Shown here in pieces: positions 34,559 to 43,602 of a stretch of 64,000 nt of DNA (position 1 is its first letter; every line of letters starts with the position of its first letter). The DNA comes from an uncultured Bacteroidota bacterium (GTDB lineage Bacteria > Bacteroidota > Bacteroidia > Chitinophagales > Chitinophagaceae): positions 42,592 through 106,591 of the forward strand of contig CAIVEH010000039.1 in NCBI GenBank assembly GCA_903904855.1, read 5' to 3'. The notes below the pieces were generated by a model. That model ran no database searches. It was not told where the DNA came from and saw nothing but the letters and a program-made list of their open reading frames with translations. The position numbers and the translations under genes are program-made.

Positions 34559-36793
34559 ATGATTAAAAGAATACAACCATTTTTGCAACTCACCTTACTG
34601 CTTTTGATAGCGGCATTAAGTTCTAATGCCCAATACAAAATTAGTGGCACGGTTGTTGATAATAAAGACAAACCTATAAAAGGTGCAAGTGTATACCTCG
34701 ATAATACCCTTGATGGCGCCACTACCGACAGCCTGGGTGTATTTCATTTTACCACTACCGAAAAAGGAAACCAGAGCATAGTTGCATCCGAAATAGGCCA
34801 TGAAACCGCCGGACTGCCAATAGTAATAATGGGAGATATGAGCGGCATAGTGTTGCACCTGAAAAAAAATGCGGTCCACGACCTTGATGCAGTTGTGATT
34901 ACTGCCGGCTCTTTTGAAGCAACAAACGATAAAAACAAAACTGTCCTGAAACCGCTCGATATCGTTACTACTGCTGGCGCCAATGCCGATGTTGTTAAAG
35001 CAATAGAAATGCTGCCTGGAACACAAAAGACTGGAGCCGATAATGGCATGTTTGTAAGAGGCGGAGATGCCAGCGAAGCGGCAATACTCGTTGATGAAAT
35101 GGTAGTTCAAAATGCATTTTTCAGCGGCCCTCCCGGAATGACAACCCGTAGCCGTTTCGGCGCATTCAATTATCAGGGTGTTTCATTCAGCAGCGGTGGC
35201 TATAGTGCCCGGTATGGGCAGGCGCTCTCCGGTGTTTTGGAACTGAATACTACCGATCTCGCAGATAAAAGCACAGTTAACATGGGAGTTAACATGGCTG
35301 GTATTTACGCATCTGGAACAAAAAGATGGAAAAACAGCAGCCTTGATTTTGGTGGTGGGTATAACAACACTACCCCATTCTTTGGCATAGCCAAAACAAA
35401 CGTCGACTTTTACGATGTTCCTCAGGGAGGCAGCGCAAATCTCCGATATGCCTGGAAACCCAATAAAGACGGTATTCTTAAAGTAAGTGTAAATGGCAGC
35501 TTTAGCAGCAGCGGTATAAGAATACCTAATCCCTTCGAAGGAATTACAAACATCCTTATCAACCCGACTAACGACACCGATAGTAAACTGAATTATGAAA
35601 CCCACGACCAGTATTATTACACAAATGCATCTTACAGGCAAATGTTTAAACACAAATACAGCCTCTACACCGCAGCCTCTTACAGTCTCGACAAAACAGA
35701 TAATAAATTCGGCTACGCCCCTATAAAGGAACAGGACCACAGAATACAGTACAGGCTGGAGGGTAAAGATTTTATTTCCAGCAGGGTAACTCTTATGGCT
35801 GGCGGTGATGTGCAGAGTTATGGCATTTCAAAACAATTCAGTACCTATCCTGTTCAGGAGTTTATAGAAACAATTGTTTCAGGATATTCAGAGCTGGAAT
35901 GGACTCCTGTAAACAGGTTGGCTCTTAAGCCCGGTGTCCGCTATGAACACAGTACATTGCTGAACAAAGATGATATTGCCCCACGCTTATCAATGGCCAT
36001 AAAAACCAGCGATCATAGCCAGGCTTCATTGGCCGGTGGCATGTTTTACCAGGATGCTGATAACAATTACCTGATAGCCGGATTAAAGCCGGGTATGCAG
36101 GTGGCCACTCATTACATTGCCAACTGGCAGTACAGCAAAGATGACCGTATCCTGCGCCTGGAAGGCTATTACAAAAATTATGCCGACCTGGTAAAGGAAA
36201 CAAACACAACTTACGATCCCAATAGCTACCATATTATTACCTACGCCACTAAACTGGAAAACAGTGGCCATGGTTATGCCCAGGGTTTGGAACTTTTTTA
36301 CAGAGATAAAAAGACCTTTAAAAATGTGGACTACTGGATAACATACAGCTATATCGATACACGACGTATTTATGGCAACTATCCTGCTGGCACCTATGCT
36401 ACACCAACATTTATTGCCAACCATAACCTTAACCTTGTCGGTAAATATTTTGTAGAAAAATGGCAGACAAGCCTCAGTGCAACATACAGTTTTGCCAGCG
36501 GCCGGCCATACTATAATCCATTCAATACCTCCTTCCTGGCCGACAGGACACCAGATTATAACAACCTGGCCCTCTCTGCTGCATACCTTCATACATTCGG
36601 CAAGTGGTTTACGGTATTTTATATAAGCTTAGATAATGTAACCAACAACCACAATATCTTTGGTTACCGATATTTATATGATTCAAACGGCAACCCGACA
36701 AACAATAAAAATCCGATAGTGCCTGCCCTGTATCGTTCTGTATTTTTCGGTGTAAATATGTCACTCACACAATTCAGTAAAGACGAACTTTAG
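34559..36793 (+). CDS. TonB-dependent receptor with carboxypeptidase-regulatory-like N-terminus
   Basis: A 744-residue outer-membrane receptor. The ATG at 34559-34561 gives MIKRIQPFLQLTLLLLIAAL; a promoter element TAAATTTG lies at 34502-34509. After the signal peptide comes a carboxypeptidase D regulatory-like domain (YKISGTVVDNKDKPIKGASV, residues 27-105), then a plug domain with NGMFVRGGDASEAAILVDE and a beta-barrel with aromatic-rich strands. It is not a SusC-type (the length and lack of a SusD neighbour speak against it). The ligand is unknown. The next gene is a secreted TPR protein, probably an operon partner. Confidence 0.9.
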   Translation: MIKRIQPFLQLTLLLLIAALSSNAQYKISGTVVDNKDKPIKGASVYLDNTLDGATTDSLGVFHFTTTEKGNQSIVASEIGHETAGLPIVIMGDMSGIVLHLKKNAVHDLDAVVITAGSFEATNDKNKTVLKPLDIVTTAGANADVVKAIEMLPGTQKTGADNGMFVRGGDASEAAILVDEMVVQNAFFSGPPGMTTRSRFGAFNYQGVSFSSGGYSARYGQALSGVLELNTTDLADKSTVNMGVNMAGIYASGTKRWKNSSLDFGGGYNNTTPFFGIAKTNVDFYDVPQGGSANLRYAWKPNKDGILKVSVNGSFSSSGIRIPNPFEGITNILINPTNDTDSKLNYETHDQYYYTNASYRQMFKHKYSLYTAASYSLDKTDNKFGYAPIKEQDHRIQYRLEGKDFISSRVTLMAGGDVQSYGISKQFSTYPVQEFIETIVSGYSELEWTPVNRLALKPGVRYEHSTLLNKDDIAPRLSMAIKTSDHSQASLAGGMFYQDADNNYLIAGLKPGMQVATHYIANWQYSKDDRILRLEGYYKNYADLVKETNTTYDPNSYHIITYATKLENSGHGYAQGLELFYRDKKTFKNVDYWITYSYIDTRRIYGNYPAGTYATPTFIANHNLNLVGKYFVEKWQTSLSATYSFASGRPYYNPFNTSFLADRTPDYNNLALSAAYLHTFGKWFTVFYISLDNVTNNHNIFGYRYLYDSNGNPTNNKNPIVPALYRSVFFGVNMSLTQFSKDEL

Positions 36794-36851
36794 ATCATAA
36801 TTAACCTGATTTCAAAAAACAAATTAATTCAACCACACATAAACAACAAAA

Positions 36852-37514
36852 ATGAAAAAGATCATTTTAATGACTGCAATGGCGCTCGCAGTGCTGAATA
36901 CACAGGCACAGGATTTCAAAGCGCCACTCGAGAAAACCTTCCTGGCATTTGATACCACCATGGACATGACTGTTAAGGTAGAACAGAGCAACAAGCTCTC
37001 GCTCATAGCTAAGAAATGGAGTAACGACTGGATTACCCATTATTATCTGTCCTTCAGCAAAGCTATTCTCTCCTACATGGAAAAAGATGCAACCAAGCGC
37101 GATGCATACCTCGATGAAGCCGAAAAGGAAAAAGAGGAAGCTGTAAGCATACTCACAAAAGAGAACGACGAAACTTTTGTTTTGGGAGCTATGATCGCCA
37201 ATGCCCGTATGGCTGTCGACCCTATGAACCGCTGGCAGAAATATGGCCAGTTATTCACCCAGGGCCTTGAAAGCGCAAAAGACTTAAATCCCAATAACCC
37301 ACGCATGTATTATCTGCAGGGAACCAGTAAATTTTATACACCTAAGGCATATGGAGGCGGCAAAAAAGCAGCTCAGCCTTACTTTGAAAAGGCCGAAGGT
37401 CTTTTTGCAAAAGAAACAGGAGGTGATATCACCATACCTTACTGGGGCAAGGACAAGAACGCTTATTTTCTAGGTCAGTGTAAGATTGAAGATAAGGAAA
37501 CCGATAATCATTGA
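36852..37514 (+). CDS. Periplasmic TPR-like protein
   Basis: A 220-residue exported protein (signal peptide MKKIILMTAMALAVLNTQAQ). The mature part is helical: WSNDWITHYYLSFSKAILSY, EEAVSILTKE, NPNNPRMYYLQGTSKFYTP and AAQPYFEKAEGLFAKE resemble TPR or Sel1-like repeats. It follows the TonB receptor by 58 nt on the same strand and could assist it in the periplasm. Confidence 0.75.
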   Translation: MKKIILMTAMALAVLNTQAQDFKAPLEKTFLAFDTTMDMTVKVEQSNKLSLIAKKWSNDWITHYYLSFSKAILSYMEKDATKRDAYLDEAEKEKEEAVSILTKENDETFVLGAMIANARMAVDPMNRWQKYGQLFTQGLESAKDLNPNNPRMYYLQGTSKFYTPKAYGGGKKAAQPYFEKAEGLFAKETGGDITIPYWGKDKNAYFLGQCKIEDKETDNH

Positions 37515-37597
37515 TTGGTTATTCCAAAGAATTTTTAAGCAATAAGGTTCATTTATTTCTCCTTCAGATGCAAAAATTATAATACTAAATTTGCAGG

Positions 37598-38347
37598 ATG
37601 AACAAATACCTTATTGCTTTTTTACTACTCATAGCATCCACCCGATGCCAGGCCCAGAATATCGGTGGTATTGGCGCTCAGTTAATTCTGGATACTACCG
37701 GCGGGTGGACTATGCCCCGCATTTTTTCACTTATTCCTGGTAGCCCGGCTTATGATAGCCTCAGGGCTACCGACTATATCATGAAAGTTAACGACTTCGA
37801 TTGCCGCGATAAAACAATCGAAGATATCGTGTCTCATATCAGGGGCGAAGCCGGAACAATGGTTACAGTTGTTACCGCAAATACAAAAGAAGGGCAGGCC
37901 CCCCGTATTCATGAGCTGAAACGAGTGGGTATGAACATTCCCCAGCCCGCCGACCCCAAAGACGCTTTTTTTGCTAATTGCGATAACGCAGTCAAATCTT
38001 TGAAGAAAACCGGTGCCACAATCATAAAAACATTCAACTCAGATTGCGGCAATTACTTTTTCAACTTTGATGGCTCCAATGGCAAATTTCATATTCGTAT
38101 TATTGCAATGACCGACCCTGCCGATAAAAGCGGTTCAGGATTCCAGATATCCGCCAGGGTTTTTGATAACGATCACGAATCTGATGCTACCGACCTTGGA
38201 TCTCTTGATTCTAAAAATGCAGTTAGCGGCGCCGCCCAAACCGAAGGTTCAGTTTCTTTCACAAAAGATTGCGTCGGCACAATAGCCATTAGCGTTCACG
38301 ATGACAATAAAAAATGCCATGCAATGTATGTCATGGTTTACAAATAA
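37598..38347 (+). CDS. Secreted PDZ-domain protein
   Basis: A 249-residue exported protein. After a signal peptide (LIAFLLLIASTRCQA) comes a PDZ-type fold: IGGIGAQLILDTTGGWTMPR, SPAYDSLRATDYIMKVNDFD and IEDIVSHIRGEAGTMVTV, residues 20-105. The remaining 140 residues are beta-rich with a few cysteines and carry no recognised motif. The next genes are a sigma factor and a membrane trypsin-like protease without its own PDZ, so it could serve as a separate sensing or substrate-delivery partner; that is inference. Confidence 0.75.
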   Translation: MNKYLIAFLLLIASTRCQAQNIGGIGAQLILDTTGGWTMPRIFSLIPGSPAYDSLRATDYIMKVNDFDCRDKTIEDIVSHIRGEAGTMVTVVTANTKEGQAPRIHELKRVGMNIPQPADPKDAFFANCDNAVKSLKKTGATIIKTFNSDCGNYFFNFDGSNGKFHIRIIAMTDPADKSGSGFQISARVFDNDHESDATDLGSLDSKNAVSGAAQTEGSVSFTKDCVGTIAISVHDDNKKCHAMYVMVYK

Positions 38348-38725
38348 TTTATCAAACTAATACCATAGCCCACGGTTGAAACCGTAGGTAGGTATGAAAA
38401 ATTAGGTATCCAACTGTTTCAACGGTTTATTATGGTTGTAGAAATTATTTAATCGTAAATTTATACTGCAATATATACCCAAAATCCCATACCAATCATT
38501 TGATTATATAAAAAGGCCTTTAAGGCCAGAATATATCAGCAAAGGGTGAAGCCTCTCCATAAAAATAGCAAAGAAAACACGCCATGTATGGGCGAAATAC
38601 CTATCGCAATGTCCTTAACTAATTAATGGCATTGATTAATTACCTTTATCCCCACCACGTTTCCGCGTGCAAAAGAAAAAAATTCATTAAATACGGGTTA
38701 CTTTTTTAATAAATCAGTATTAATA
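38348..38725. repeat. Gene-free stretch with a nested hairpin repeat
   Basis: No gene was found. Arms CCATA (38363-38367) with GTTGAAAC (38375-38382) pair with GTTTCAAC (38416-38423) and TATGG (38431-38435). A small hairpin GGCCTTTAAGGCC lies near 38515-38528. The last 60 nt hold the sigma-factor promoter region. Confidence 0.5.
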
Positions 38726-39304
38726 GTGCAAGGCTTTATAAATACCGAACATCAGCTTTTAGCCGCATTGGCCTCGGGCGACCGAAAGGTGGCCAGCCAG
38801 TTATACCAGCAAAATTATCCAATAGTTAAAGGATGGCTGGCTAAAAATGGCGGTTCTGAATCAGACGCAGCCGATCTGTTTCAGGAAGCAATGGTGGTAT
38901 TGTTTGGCAAAGCGCAGGATTCCGATTTCAGGCTCACATGCTCAATAAGCACCTACCTGATGTCTATAAGCAAGCACCTCTGGTATAAAAGACTTGAGAA
39001 GCAAAGCCGGGATCCCGTATTTCTGAAGGAAGATATAGGAACCGATGAAGATGAGGGCGGAATAGGCTACGAAGATGATCTGAAAGTACACGAAGAGCGG
39101 GAGATACATTACGAAATGTTGAATGCCGCTTTGGAACAGGTTGGCGAACCATGTAGTTCTTTATTAAAAGCTTTTTACCATAAGGATAAAAGCATGCAGG
39201 AAATAACGGCATCATTCGGGTATACCAATTCGGATAATGCTAAAAACCAGAAATATAAGTGCCTCGCAAGGTTGCGTAAGCTCTTTTATGGCATGGCATC
39301 GTAG
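38726..39304 (+). CDS. Sigma-70 family RNA polymerase sigma factor
   Basis: A 192-residue ECF-type sigma factor. The start is a GTG (38726-38728); no in-frame ATG precedes region 2. Region 2 is seen in ADLFQEAMVVLFGKAQDSDF with LTCSISTYLMSISKHLWYKR, and region 4 in SSLLKAFYHKDKSMQEITAS with NAKNQKYKCLARLRKLFYG. An acidic linker (DEDEGGIGYEDD) separates them. It is followed 88 nt later by a membrane protein with an anti-sigma-like N-terminus. Confidence 0.88.
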   Translation: MQGFINTEHQLLAALASGDRKVASQLYQQNYPIVKGWLAKNGGSESDAADLFQEAMVVLFGKAQDSDFRLTCSISTYLMSISKHLWYKRLEKQSRDPVFLKEDIGTDEDEGGIGYEDDLKVHEEREIHYEMLNAALEQVGEPCSSLLKAFYHKDKSMQEITASFGYTNSDNAKNQKYKCLARLRKLFYGMAS

Positions 39305-39392
39305 GGCCGATCCCATCTGTTCGCCCATGTCGCTGATTACTGGAAATGAAAATTAGTGAAAGTGAATTATTAATATCAAGATTTAATAAGTG

Positions 39393-40487
39393 ATGTCTAT
39401 AAACAATAATATCTGGGAATTTGCCGAAGCATTTGTGGCTGGCGCCCTCTCTGAATCCGATCTTAATGAGTTAAATAACCGTCTGGCATCAGATAAAGTA
39501 TTTGCAGCAGAGTTTTATGAAAGTACAAATCTGCTTAAGTCGATGAATGCCAATGGGAAACAGATGCGTTTCCGCAGTCTGCTGAATGAAATCCATGACT
39601 CTGAAATAAAAAATACTAAAGTAAAAGCAGGAAGGCGCATAGAATTGCCTGCTCATTTCTGGCGCACCGCAGCAGTGGCTGCTGGTGTAGCATTACTCAC
39701 ATCTACTATCACTTTTACTATACTGAATCCATCCAGCAAGAAAACGGATTCTCAGTATGTTACTATCAGCCGCGAGGTAGCCGGATTAAAAGAATCTCAG
39801 AAGCAGCTGAACCAGAACCAGAAAAAACTCGAAACAGACATTAAGAAAATAAATCAGCCACCGGCTGCACATGTTCGTTTCACCGGTACTGGCTTTGCTC
39901 TGAACAATGATGGTTATTTTGTTACCAGCAATCACGTTGTGGAAGGTGCCGATTCTATATATATCCAGGACCGCAACGGAGATTATTTTAAAGCTACCAA
40001 ACTGGCCTTTGATGCCGCATCCGATCTGGCTGTTCTGAAAATTGCAAAAAAGAACTTTCACTTTGGTAAAGGCGAAGTGCCATATACTTTTGCAAACGGT
40101 AAGTCTGGTTTAGGTACCAATATCTTTACACTAGGTTATCCCAAAAACGACCTCTTCTATAGTTCCGGTGTTATAAGTTCAAGCAATGGTTTCGACGGCA
40201 ACGAACTGCAATATACACTCGAGTTGCCCGTAGGCCATGGCCAGAGCGGTTCACCGGTACTAGATGATAAGGGTAATGTAATAGGCATATTAACCGCAAT
40301 AGGCGGCGATGCCGAAGCCAATACTTACGCTGTAAGTTCCAAAGCGCTCATTTCATTATTAAAAGATCAGCTTTCCGAACACACCATACATCTGAACAAA
40401 ACCAATAAGCTCCGTAACCTCAACCGGGAGCAGCAAATCGAAAAGATGCAGGCATTCACATTCTCCGTGAAGGTTTATAAGAAATAA
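39393..40487 (+). CDS. Membrane-anchored trypsin-like protease with anti-sigma-like N-terminus
   Basis: A 364-residue protein starting MSINNNIWEF (ATG 39393-39395; a GTG lies one codon upstream). Residues 1-90 have the short helical look of Bacteroidota anti-sigma factors (FVAGALSESDLNELNNRLAS). A transmembrane helix lies at 91-112, and a coiled coil at about 127-155. The rest is an HtrA-like chymotrypsin fold with the catalytic triad His181 (TSNHVVEGAD), Asp211 (ASDLAVLKI) and Ser285 (GHGQSGSPVL). It has no PDZ domain. It follows the sigma factor and probably controls it from the membrane; protease activity would lie in the periplasm. Confidence 0.85.
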   Translation: MSINNNIWEFAEAFVAGALSESDLNELNNRLASDKVFAAEFYESTNLLKSMNANGKQMRFRSLLNEIHDSEIKNTKVKAGRRIELPAHFWRTAAVAAGVALLTSTITFTILNPSSKKTDSQYVTISREVAGLKESQKQLNQNQKKLETDIKKINQPPAAHVRFTGTGFALNNDGYFVTSNHVVEGADSIYIQDRNGDYFKATKLAFDAASDLAVLKIAKKNFHFGKGEVPYTFANGKSGLGTNIFTLGYPKNDLFYSSGVISSSNGFDGNELQYTLELPVGHGQSGSPVLDDKGNVIGILTAIGGDAEANTYAVSSKALISLLKDQLSEHTIHLNKTNKLRNLNREQQIEKMQAFTFSVKVYKK

Positions 40488-40958
40488 ATTCAGTACTCCT
40501 TACCTCTCGCAGTATGGTGTGCGGTATTTTCGATGAAAAACGAGATGAAGTTGCAAATTTTGAAGTTGCAAATTCCCCCTTGCCGCGCGGGTTTTGTGGG
40601 TTTGCGAAGGGGGCAGGGGGATGTATTAAAATTATAATTATGGTAGTTTCAATCTGTGAACCTACTACTTAAAACACTTGATTTTATTCAATCGGGTAAG
40701 GCGTTCTGAAATCCAAAATCTCCCTTAAAATATCAGCATAGCCAATAATCATTGCTACATCAATTTGTACATAGATAATTTATGGCTTTGCGGTCTTTAT
40801 TTTATGGGATGCTGATAGTAAGTATCGGAAATTGCGCCTCTGCGTCTTTGCGTGAGACCTTTATTGAACTGTTTTACCTGTCGCAACACCAATTCCCAAT
40901 AACTAATTCCTAATTCCAAATAACCAATTCCATACCTTTGCACGCCTAAAGGAAAGTT
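40488..40958. repeat. Gene-free stretch with a CCCCCTT/AAGGGGG hairpin repeat
   Basis: No full gene was found. CCCCCTT (40575-40581) and AAGGGGG (40607-40613) form a stem with a G/C-rich loop. The same type occurs at 4752, 5936, 6110 and at the end of blaI (19609). A Shine-Dalgarno-like AAAGGAAAG (40949-40956) lies just before the TTG start of tatC. Confidence 0.5.
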
Positions 40959-41816
40959 TTGAGCATTTTCAAAAATATTTTACAGAAAAGAAATACCAAC
41001 CCGCAAGGTGAGATGGGCTTTTTAGACCATGTCGAAGACCTGCGGTGGCACATCATCCGCAGCGCTGCAGCAATACTGGTTGCAGCCATTGCTGTTTTCT
41101 GTAAAGTAGAGGTGGTATTTGATAGGGTCATCATGGGTCCTGCTCATGGCGATTTCGTTTCCTACAAGTGGTTTTGCGCCTTGGGCCGGTTGGTACATTA
41201 CGATTCTTTTTGCCTGGGTCAGGTCAACATGAAATTTCAGAATACTGCCGTTACCGGCCAGTTTATGATGAGCCTCTCCACTTCTCTATGGATCGGTTTT
41301 ATCATTGCCTTCCCCTTTGTGCTTTGGGAGCTCTGGAAGTTTATCAGGCCCGCCCTCAGGCCATCTGAGATTAAAATGGCCAAAGGCATCGTTTTCTGGT
41401 GCTCCTTATTATTTTTTACAGGTGTCTTTTTTGCTTATTACATAGTTGCCCCCTATGCCATCAACTTCTTTGGCAATTACCAGTTGAGCCCCAGCATTCA
41501 AAACATTGTTACCCTCGACAATTACTTCGATATGATCAGCACCCTGGTGCTGGCCCTCGGCATAGTATTCGAGATGCCCATTCTGGTTCTGTTCCTTACC
41601 CGTATAGGTTTACTTACCCCCGCTTTGTTACGGAAACACCGCAAATTGGCATTCCTTATATTATTCATCCTTTCCGAAATCATTACACCCCCCGATCTTT
41701 TTAGTTGCCTGCTGGTTTTTATACCTTTGTATATATTATACGAGATTACAGTAGTATTGAGTACGCGTACTTATAACGAAAGATTAAAACGCCAGGCGCT
41801 AAAAGATAAAGAATAA
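40959..41816 (+). CDS. tatC: Sec-independent protein translocase TatC
   Basis: Core receptor of the twin-arginine export pathway, 285 residues with six hydrophobic helices. Family signatures are GFLDHVEDLRWHIIRS at the N-terminus, FIIAFPFVLWELWKFIRPAL in the middle and the later FEMPILVLFLTRIGLLTP. The start is a TTG (40959-40961) with an AAAGGAAAG ribosome-binding site; the next ATG, at GEMGFLDH, would shorten the cytoplasmic N-terminus by about 17 residues. TatA/B is not adjacent. It is followed, 3 nt after the stop, by rpiB in the same operon. Confidence 0.95.
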   Translation: MSIFKNILQKRNTNPQGEMGFLDHVEDLRWHIIRSAAAILVAAIAVFCKVEVVFDRVIMGPAHGDFVSYKWFCALGRLVHYDSFCLGQVNMKFQNTAVTGQFMMSLSTSLWIGFIIAFPFVLWELWKFIRPALRPSEIKMAKGIVFWCSLLFFTGVFFAYYIVAPYAINFFGNYQLSPSIQNIVTLDNYFDMISTLVLALGIVFEMPILVLFLTRIGLLTPALLRKHRKLAFLILFILSEIITPPDLFSCLLVFIPLYILYEITVVLSTRTYNERLKRQALKDKE

Positions 41817-41819
41817 GAT

Positions 41820-42269
41820 ATGAGCAACCTCACTTTCAATAAACAGTTACCCATCGCCATAGGCGGAGACCACGCAGGTTTTGAGTATAAAGAAGTAATA
41901 ATAAAAGTATTGAAATCTGCAGGTTGGCTGGTTGATGATAAAGGCGCCTACAGCCTCGATAGTGTCGACTATCCCGACTTTGCACACCCAGTAGCTCTGA
42001 TGGTCGAGCAGGGTAAAGCAGCAGCAGGTATCCTTATCTGTGGCAGTGGCAACGGCGTAGCTATGACCGCCAACAAACACCATGGCATCCGTGCCGCCCT
42101 CTGCTGGACCGAAGAACTGGCCTCCCTTGCCCGCCAGCACAACAATGCAAATATTCTCTGCATCCCCGCTCGTTTCGTATCATTGGATCTCGCCGAGAAA
42201 ATGGTAACCACATTCCTCGAAACCCTTTTCGAAGGCGGCCGCCATGAGCGCAGGGTGGAGAAGATATAG
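41820..42269 (+). CDS. rpiB: Ribose-5-phosphate isomerase B
   Basis: Interconverts ribose-5-phosphate and ribulose-5-phosphate. The 149-residue protein has IAIGGDHAGFEYKEVI, VDYPDFAHPVALMVEQGKAA, ILICGSGNGVAMTANKHHGI and CIPARFVSLDLAEKMV, all RpiB motifs, with the catalytic Cys replaced or shifted to the ICGSGNG loop as usual. It starts 3 nt after the tatC stop codon, so the two genes are coupled. Confidence 0.95.
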   Translation: MSNLTFNKQLPIAIGGDHAGFEYKEVIIKVLKSAGWLVDDKGAYSLDSVDYPDFAHPVALMVEQGKAAAGILICGSGNGVAMTANKHHGIRAALCWTEELASLARQHNNANILCIPARFVSLDLAEKMVTTFLETLFEGGRHERRVEKI

Positions 42270-42313
42270 CACTCATCCAAATCACTAACTTGGTTTAAAG
42301 AAACCGCCCTGAA

Positions 42314-42353
42314 ATGGCATAATCTCTCACCAAGGGGTGAAGCCCAATGCCAT
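42314..42353. repeat. Nested hairpin repeat
   Basis: Arms ATGGCAT (42314-42320) and ATGCCAT (42347-42353) enclose a TCACC/GGTGA inner hairpin. Similar in design to those near 14019 and 38363. Confidence 0.45.
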
Positions 42354-42495
42354 AAACTTATAATAAACCGCTATCAATTTTGATAAAATAGCTTAATAGA
42401 AGGATGTCATGGTGAGTAAACAATTTGCTGCGCACAAGCTCTTTGAAAATGACATGGTTGAAAAAATGCACTCAACGAGGTCAGTACCGCTTTTT

Positions 42496-42800
42496 TCCGC
42501 CGTTGTTGGTGTTCCTCACCAACAACTTCGCGCAAGGCATCAAGGTACCAATGTTGACAATATATTCCGCCGCTGTTGGTGTTTCTCACCAACAGCCTCG
42601 CGCAGGACATCTCGCTCTTCCGCCGTTGTTGGTGTTCCTCACCAACAACTTCGCAAGGCATCAAAGCACCAATGTTGACAATATATTCATAGCTCTTACG
42701 AGCGTCTCTCCGCCGCTGTTGGTGTTCTTCACCAACAGCCTCGCGCAGGACATCTCGCTCTAATTGCCGCCTCCTGTGTTGCTGTTCATCACCAACAATC
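42496..42800. repeat. REP cluster upstream of the RAYT gene
   Basis: Four palindromic units plus a degenerate fifth. Stems of 10 bp around 5-nt loops lie at 42502-42526 and 42625-42649 (GTTGTTGGTG/CACCAACAAC, type A) and at 42572-42596 and 42715-42739 (GCTGTTGGTG/CACCAACAGC, type B). The order is A-B-A-B, as two tandem composite units with matching spacers (AATGTTGACAATATATTC). A decayed unit is at 42775-42800. Units share the flank TCCGCCG before and CTCGCGCAGGACATCTCGCT after (type B). Confidence 0.9.
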
Positions 42801-42885
42801 TCCTCCACGGAAAAATTGACACTTGCAAACTACCGAAATGAAATAATAAAAATTGGTAGCTATCTTTGGATGAACAGCTCCAAAA

Positions 42886-43404
42886 TTGGCTTCTTCACGC
42901 ACATATGACCTTACATTCATTACCGCCACTATACTTGAGTGGAAGCCAATTCTGACCAATGAGTGCTATAAAGATATCATCATCGACAGCCTTCGGTTCC
43001 TGGTCTCCCAACAACGCATCCAGCTCAATGCCTTCGTAATAATGAACAATCATCTGCACATTATCTGGCACATATTCCAGCCATTCACCAGAGAACAAGT
43101 TCAACGGAGCTTCCTCCGATACACTGCCCAAATGGTCATCCGCGAACTCCGCAACAATAACCCGGACCTGTTGAATGACTATTTTGTTGGAGCCGCAGAC
43201 CGGAAACACCAGATTTGGGAGCGCAATCCTCTGTCGGTAGCTATATGGTCCGAAGAAGTGCTAAGGCAGAAGTTGGATTATATTCACAAAAATCCGGTTA
43301 AGGCAGGATACTGCCTTTATCCTGAGCAGTATAAATACAGCACTGCCGCTATTTATCTCGGTCTGCCTTCGGATTGGGATTTTGTGACTCCATGTTATTT
43401 ATAG
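42886..43404 (+). CDS. REP-associated tyrosine transposase (RAYT, Y1 family)
   Basis: A 172-residue single-domain HUH endonuclease. The metal-binding HUH motif is MNNHLHIIWH (near residues 52-61), and the C-terminal part has the Tyr-bearing KLDYIHKNPVKAGYCLYPEQ with KYSTAAIYLG typical of RAYTs. These enzymes bind and cut REP hairpins and are thought to spread them. A cluster of four REP units is upstream and one inverted unit is downstream. The start is a TTG (42886-42888), immediately downstream of a stop codon; an ATG at 42870 lies in another frame, so the true N-terminus is uncertain. A frameshift in the first codons is possible. Confidence 0.88.
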   Translation: MASSRTYDLTFITATILEWKPILTNECYKDIIIDSLRFLVSQQRIQLNAFVIMNNHLHIIWHIFQPFTREQVQRSFLRYTAQMVIRELRNNNPDLLNDYFVGAADRKHQIWERNPLSVAIWSEEVLRQKLDYIHKNPVKAGYCLYPEQYKYSTAAIYLGLPSDWDFVTPCYL

Positions 43405-43410
43405 ACCTGA

Positions 43411-43460
43411 ACGAGATGTCCTGCGCGATCTTGTTGGTGAGGAACACCAACAAGGGCGGA
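43411..43460. repeat. Inverted REP unit downstream of the RAYT
   Basis: CTTGTTGGTG (43430-43439) and CACCAACAAG (43445-43454) form the stem. The unit also has GAGATGTCCTGCGCGA in front and GGGCGGA behind, the reverse complement of the upstream units. Confidence 0.88.
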
Positions 43461-43602
43461 ATCACCACAAACACATATAATCCCACATTAATATCTTCAA
43501 AAACCCATTACAAAAACCCACAATTTGGACACTTGCAAAACCCTAAAGGTGTCAAGAACATATACACCTCTAAATATCAACCCTTTAGCCCCGAAAAAAA
43601 AT

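Noticed and set aside
40660..40780. A short minus-strand frame ending in RTPYPIE
   Set aside because: About 30 codons with no start and no recognisable family; possibly a relic, but support is too weak.
42496..42800. CRISPR-like repeat array
   Set aside because: Repeats alternate in two types, spacers are themselves repeated and no cas genes are present; the RAYT explains the repeats.
42407..42808. Open frames on both strands across the REP cluster
   Set aside because: Their repeated peptide segments come from the palindromic repeats, not from a gene.
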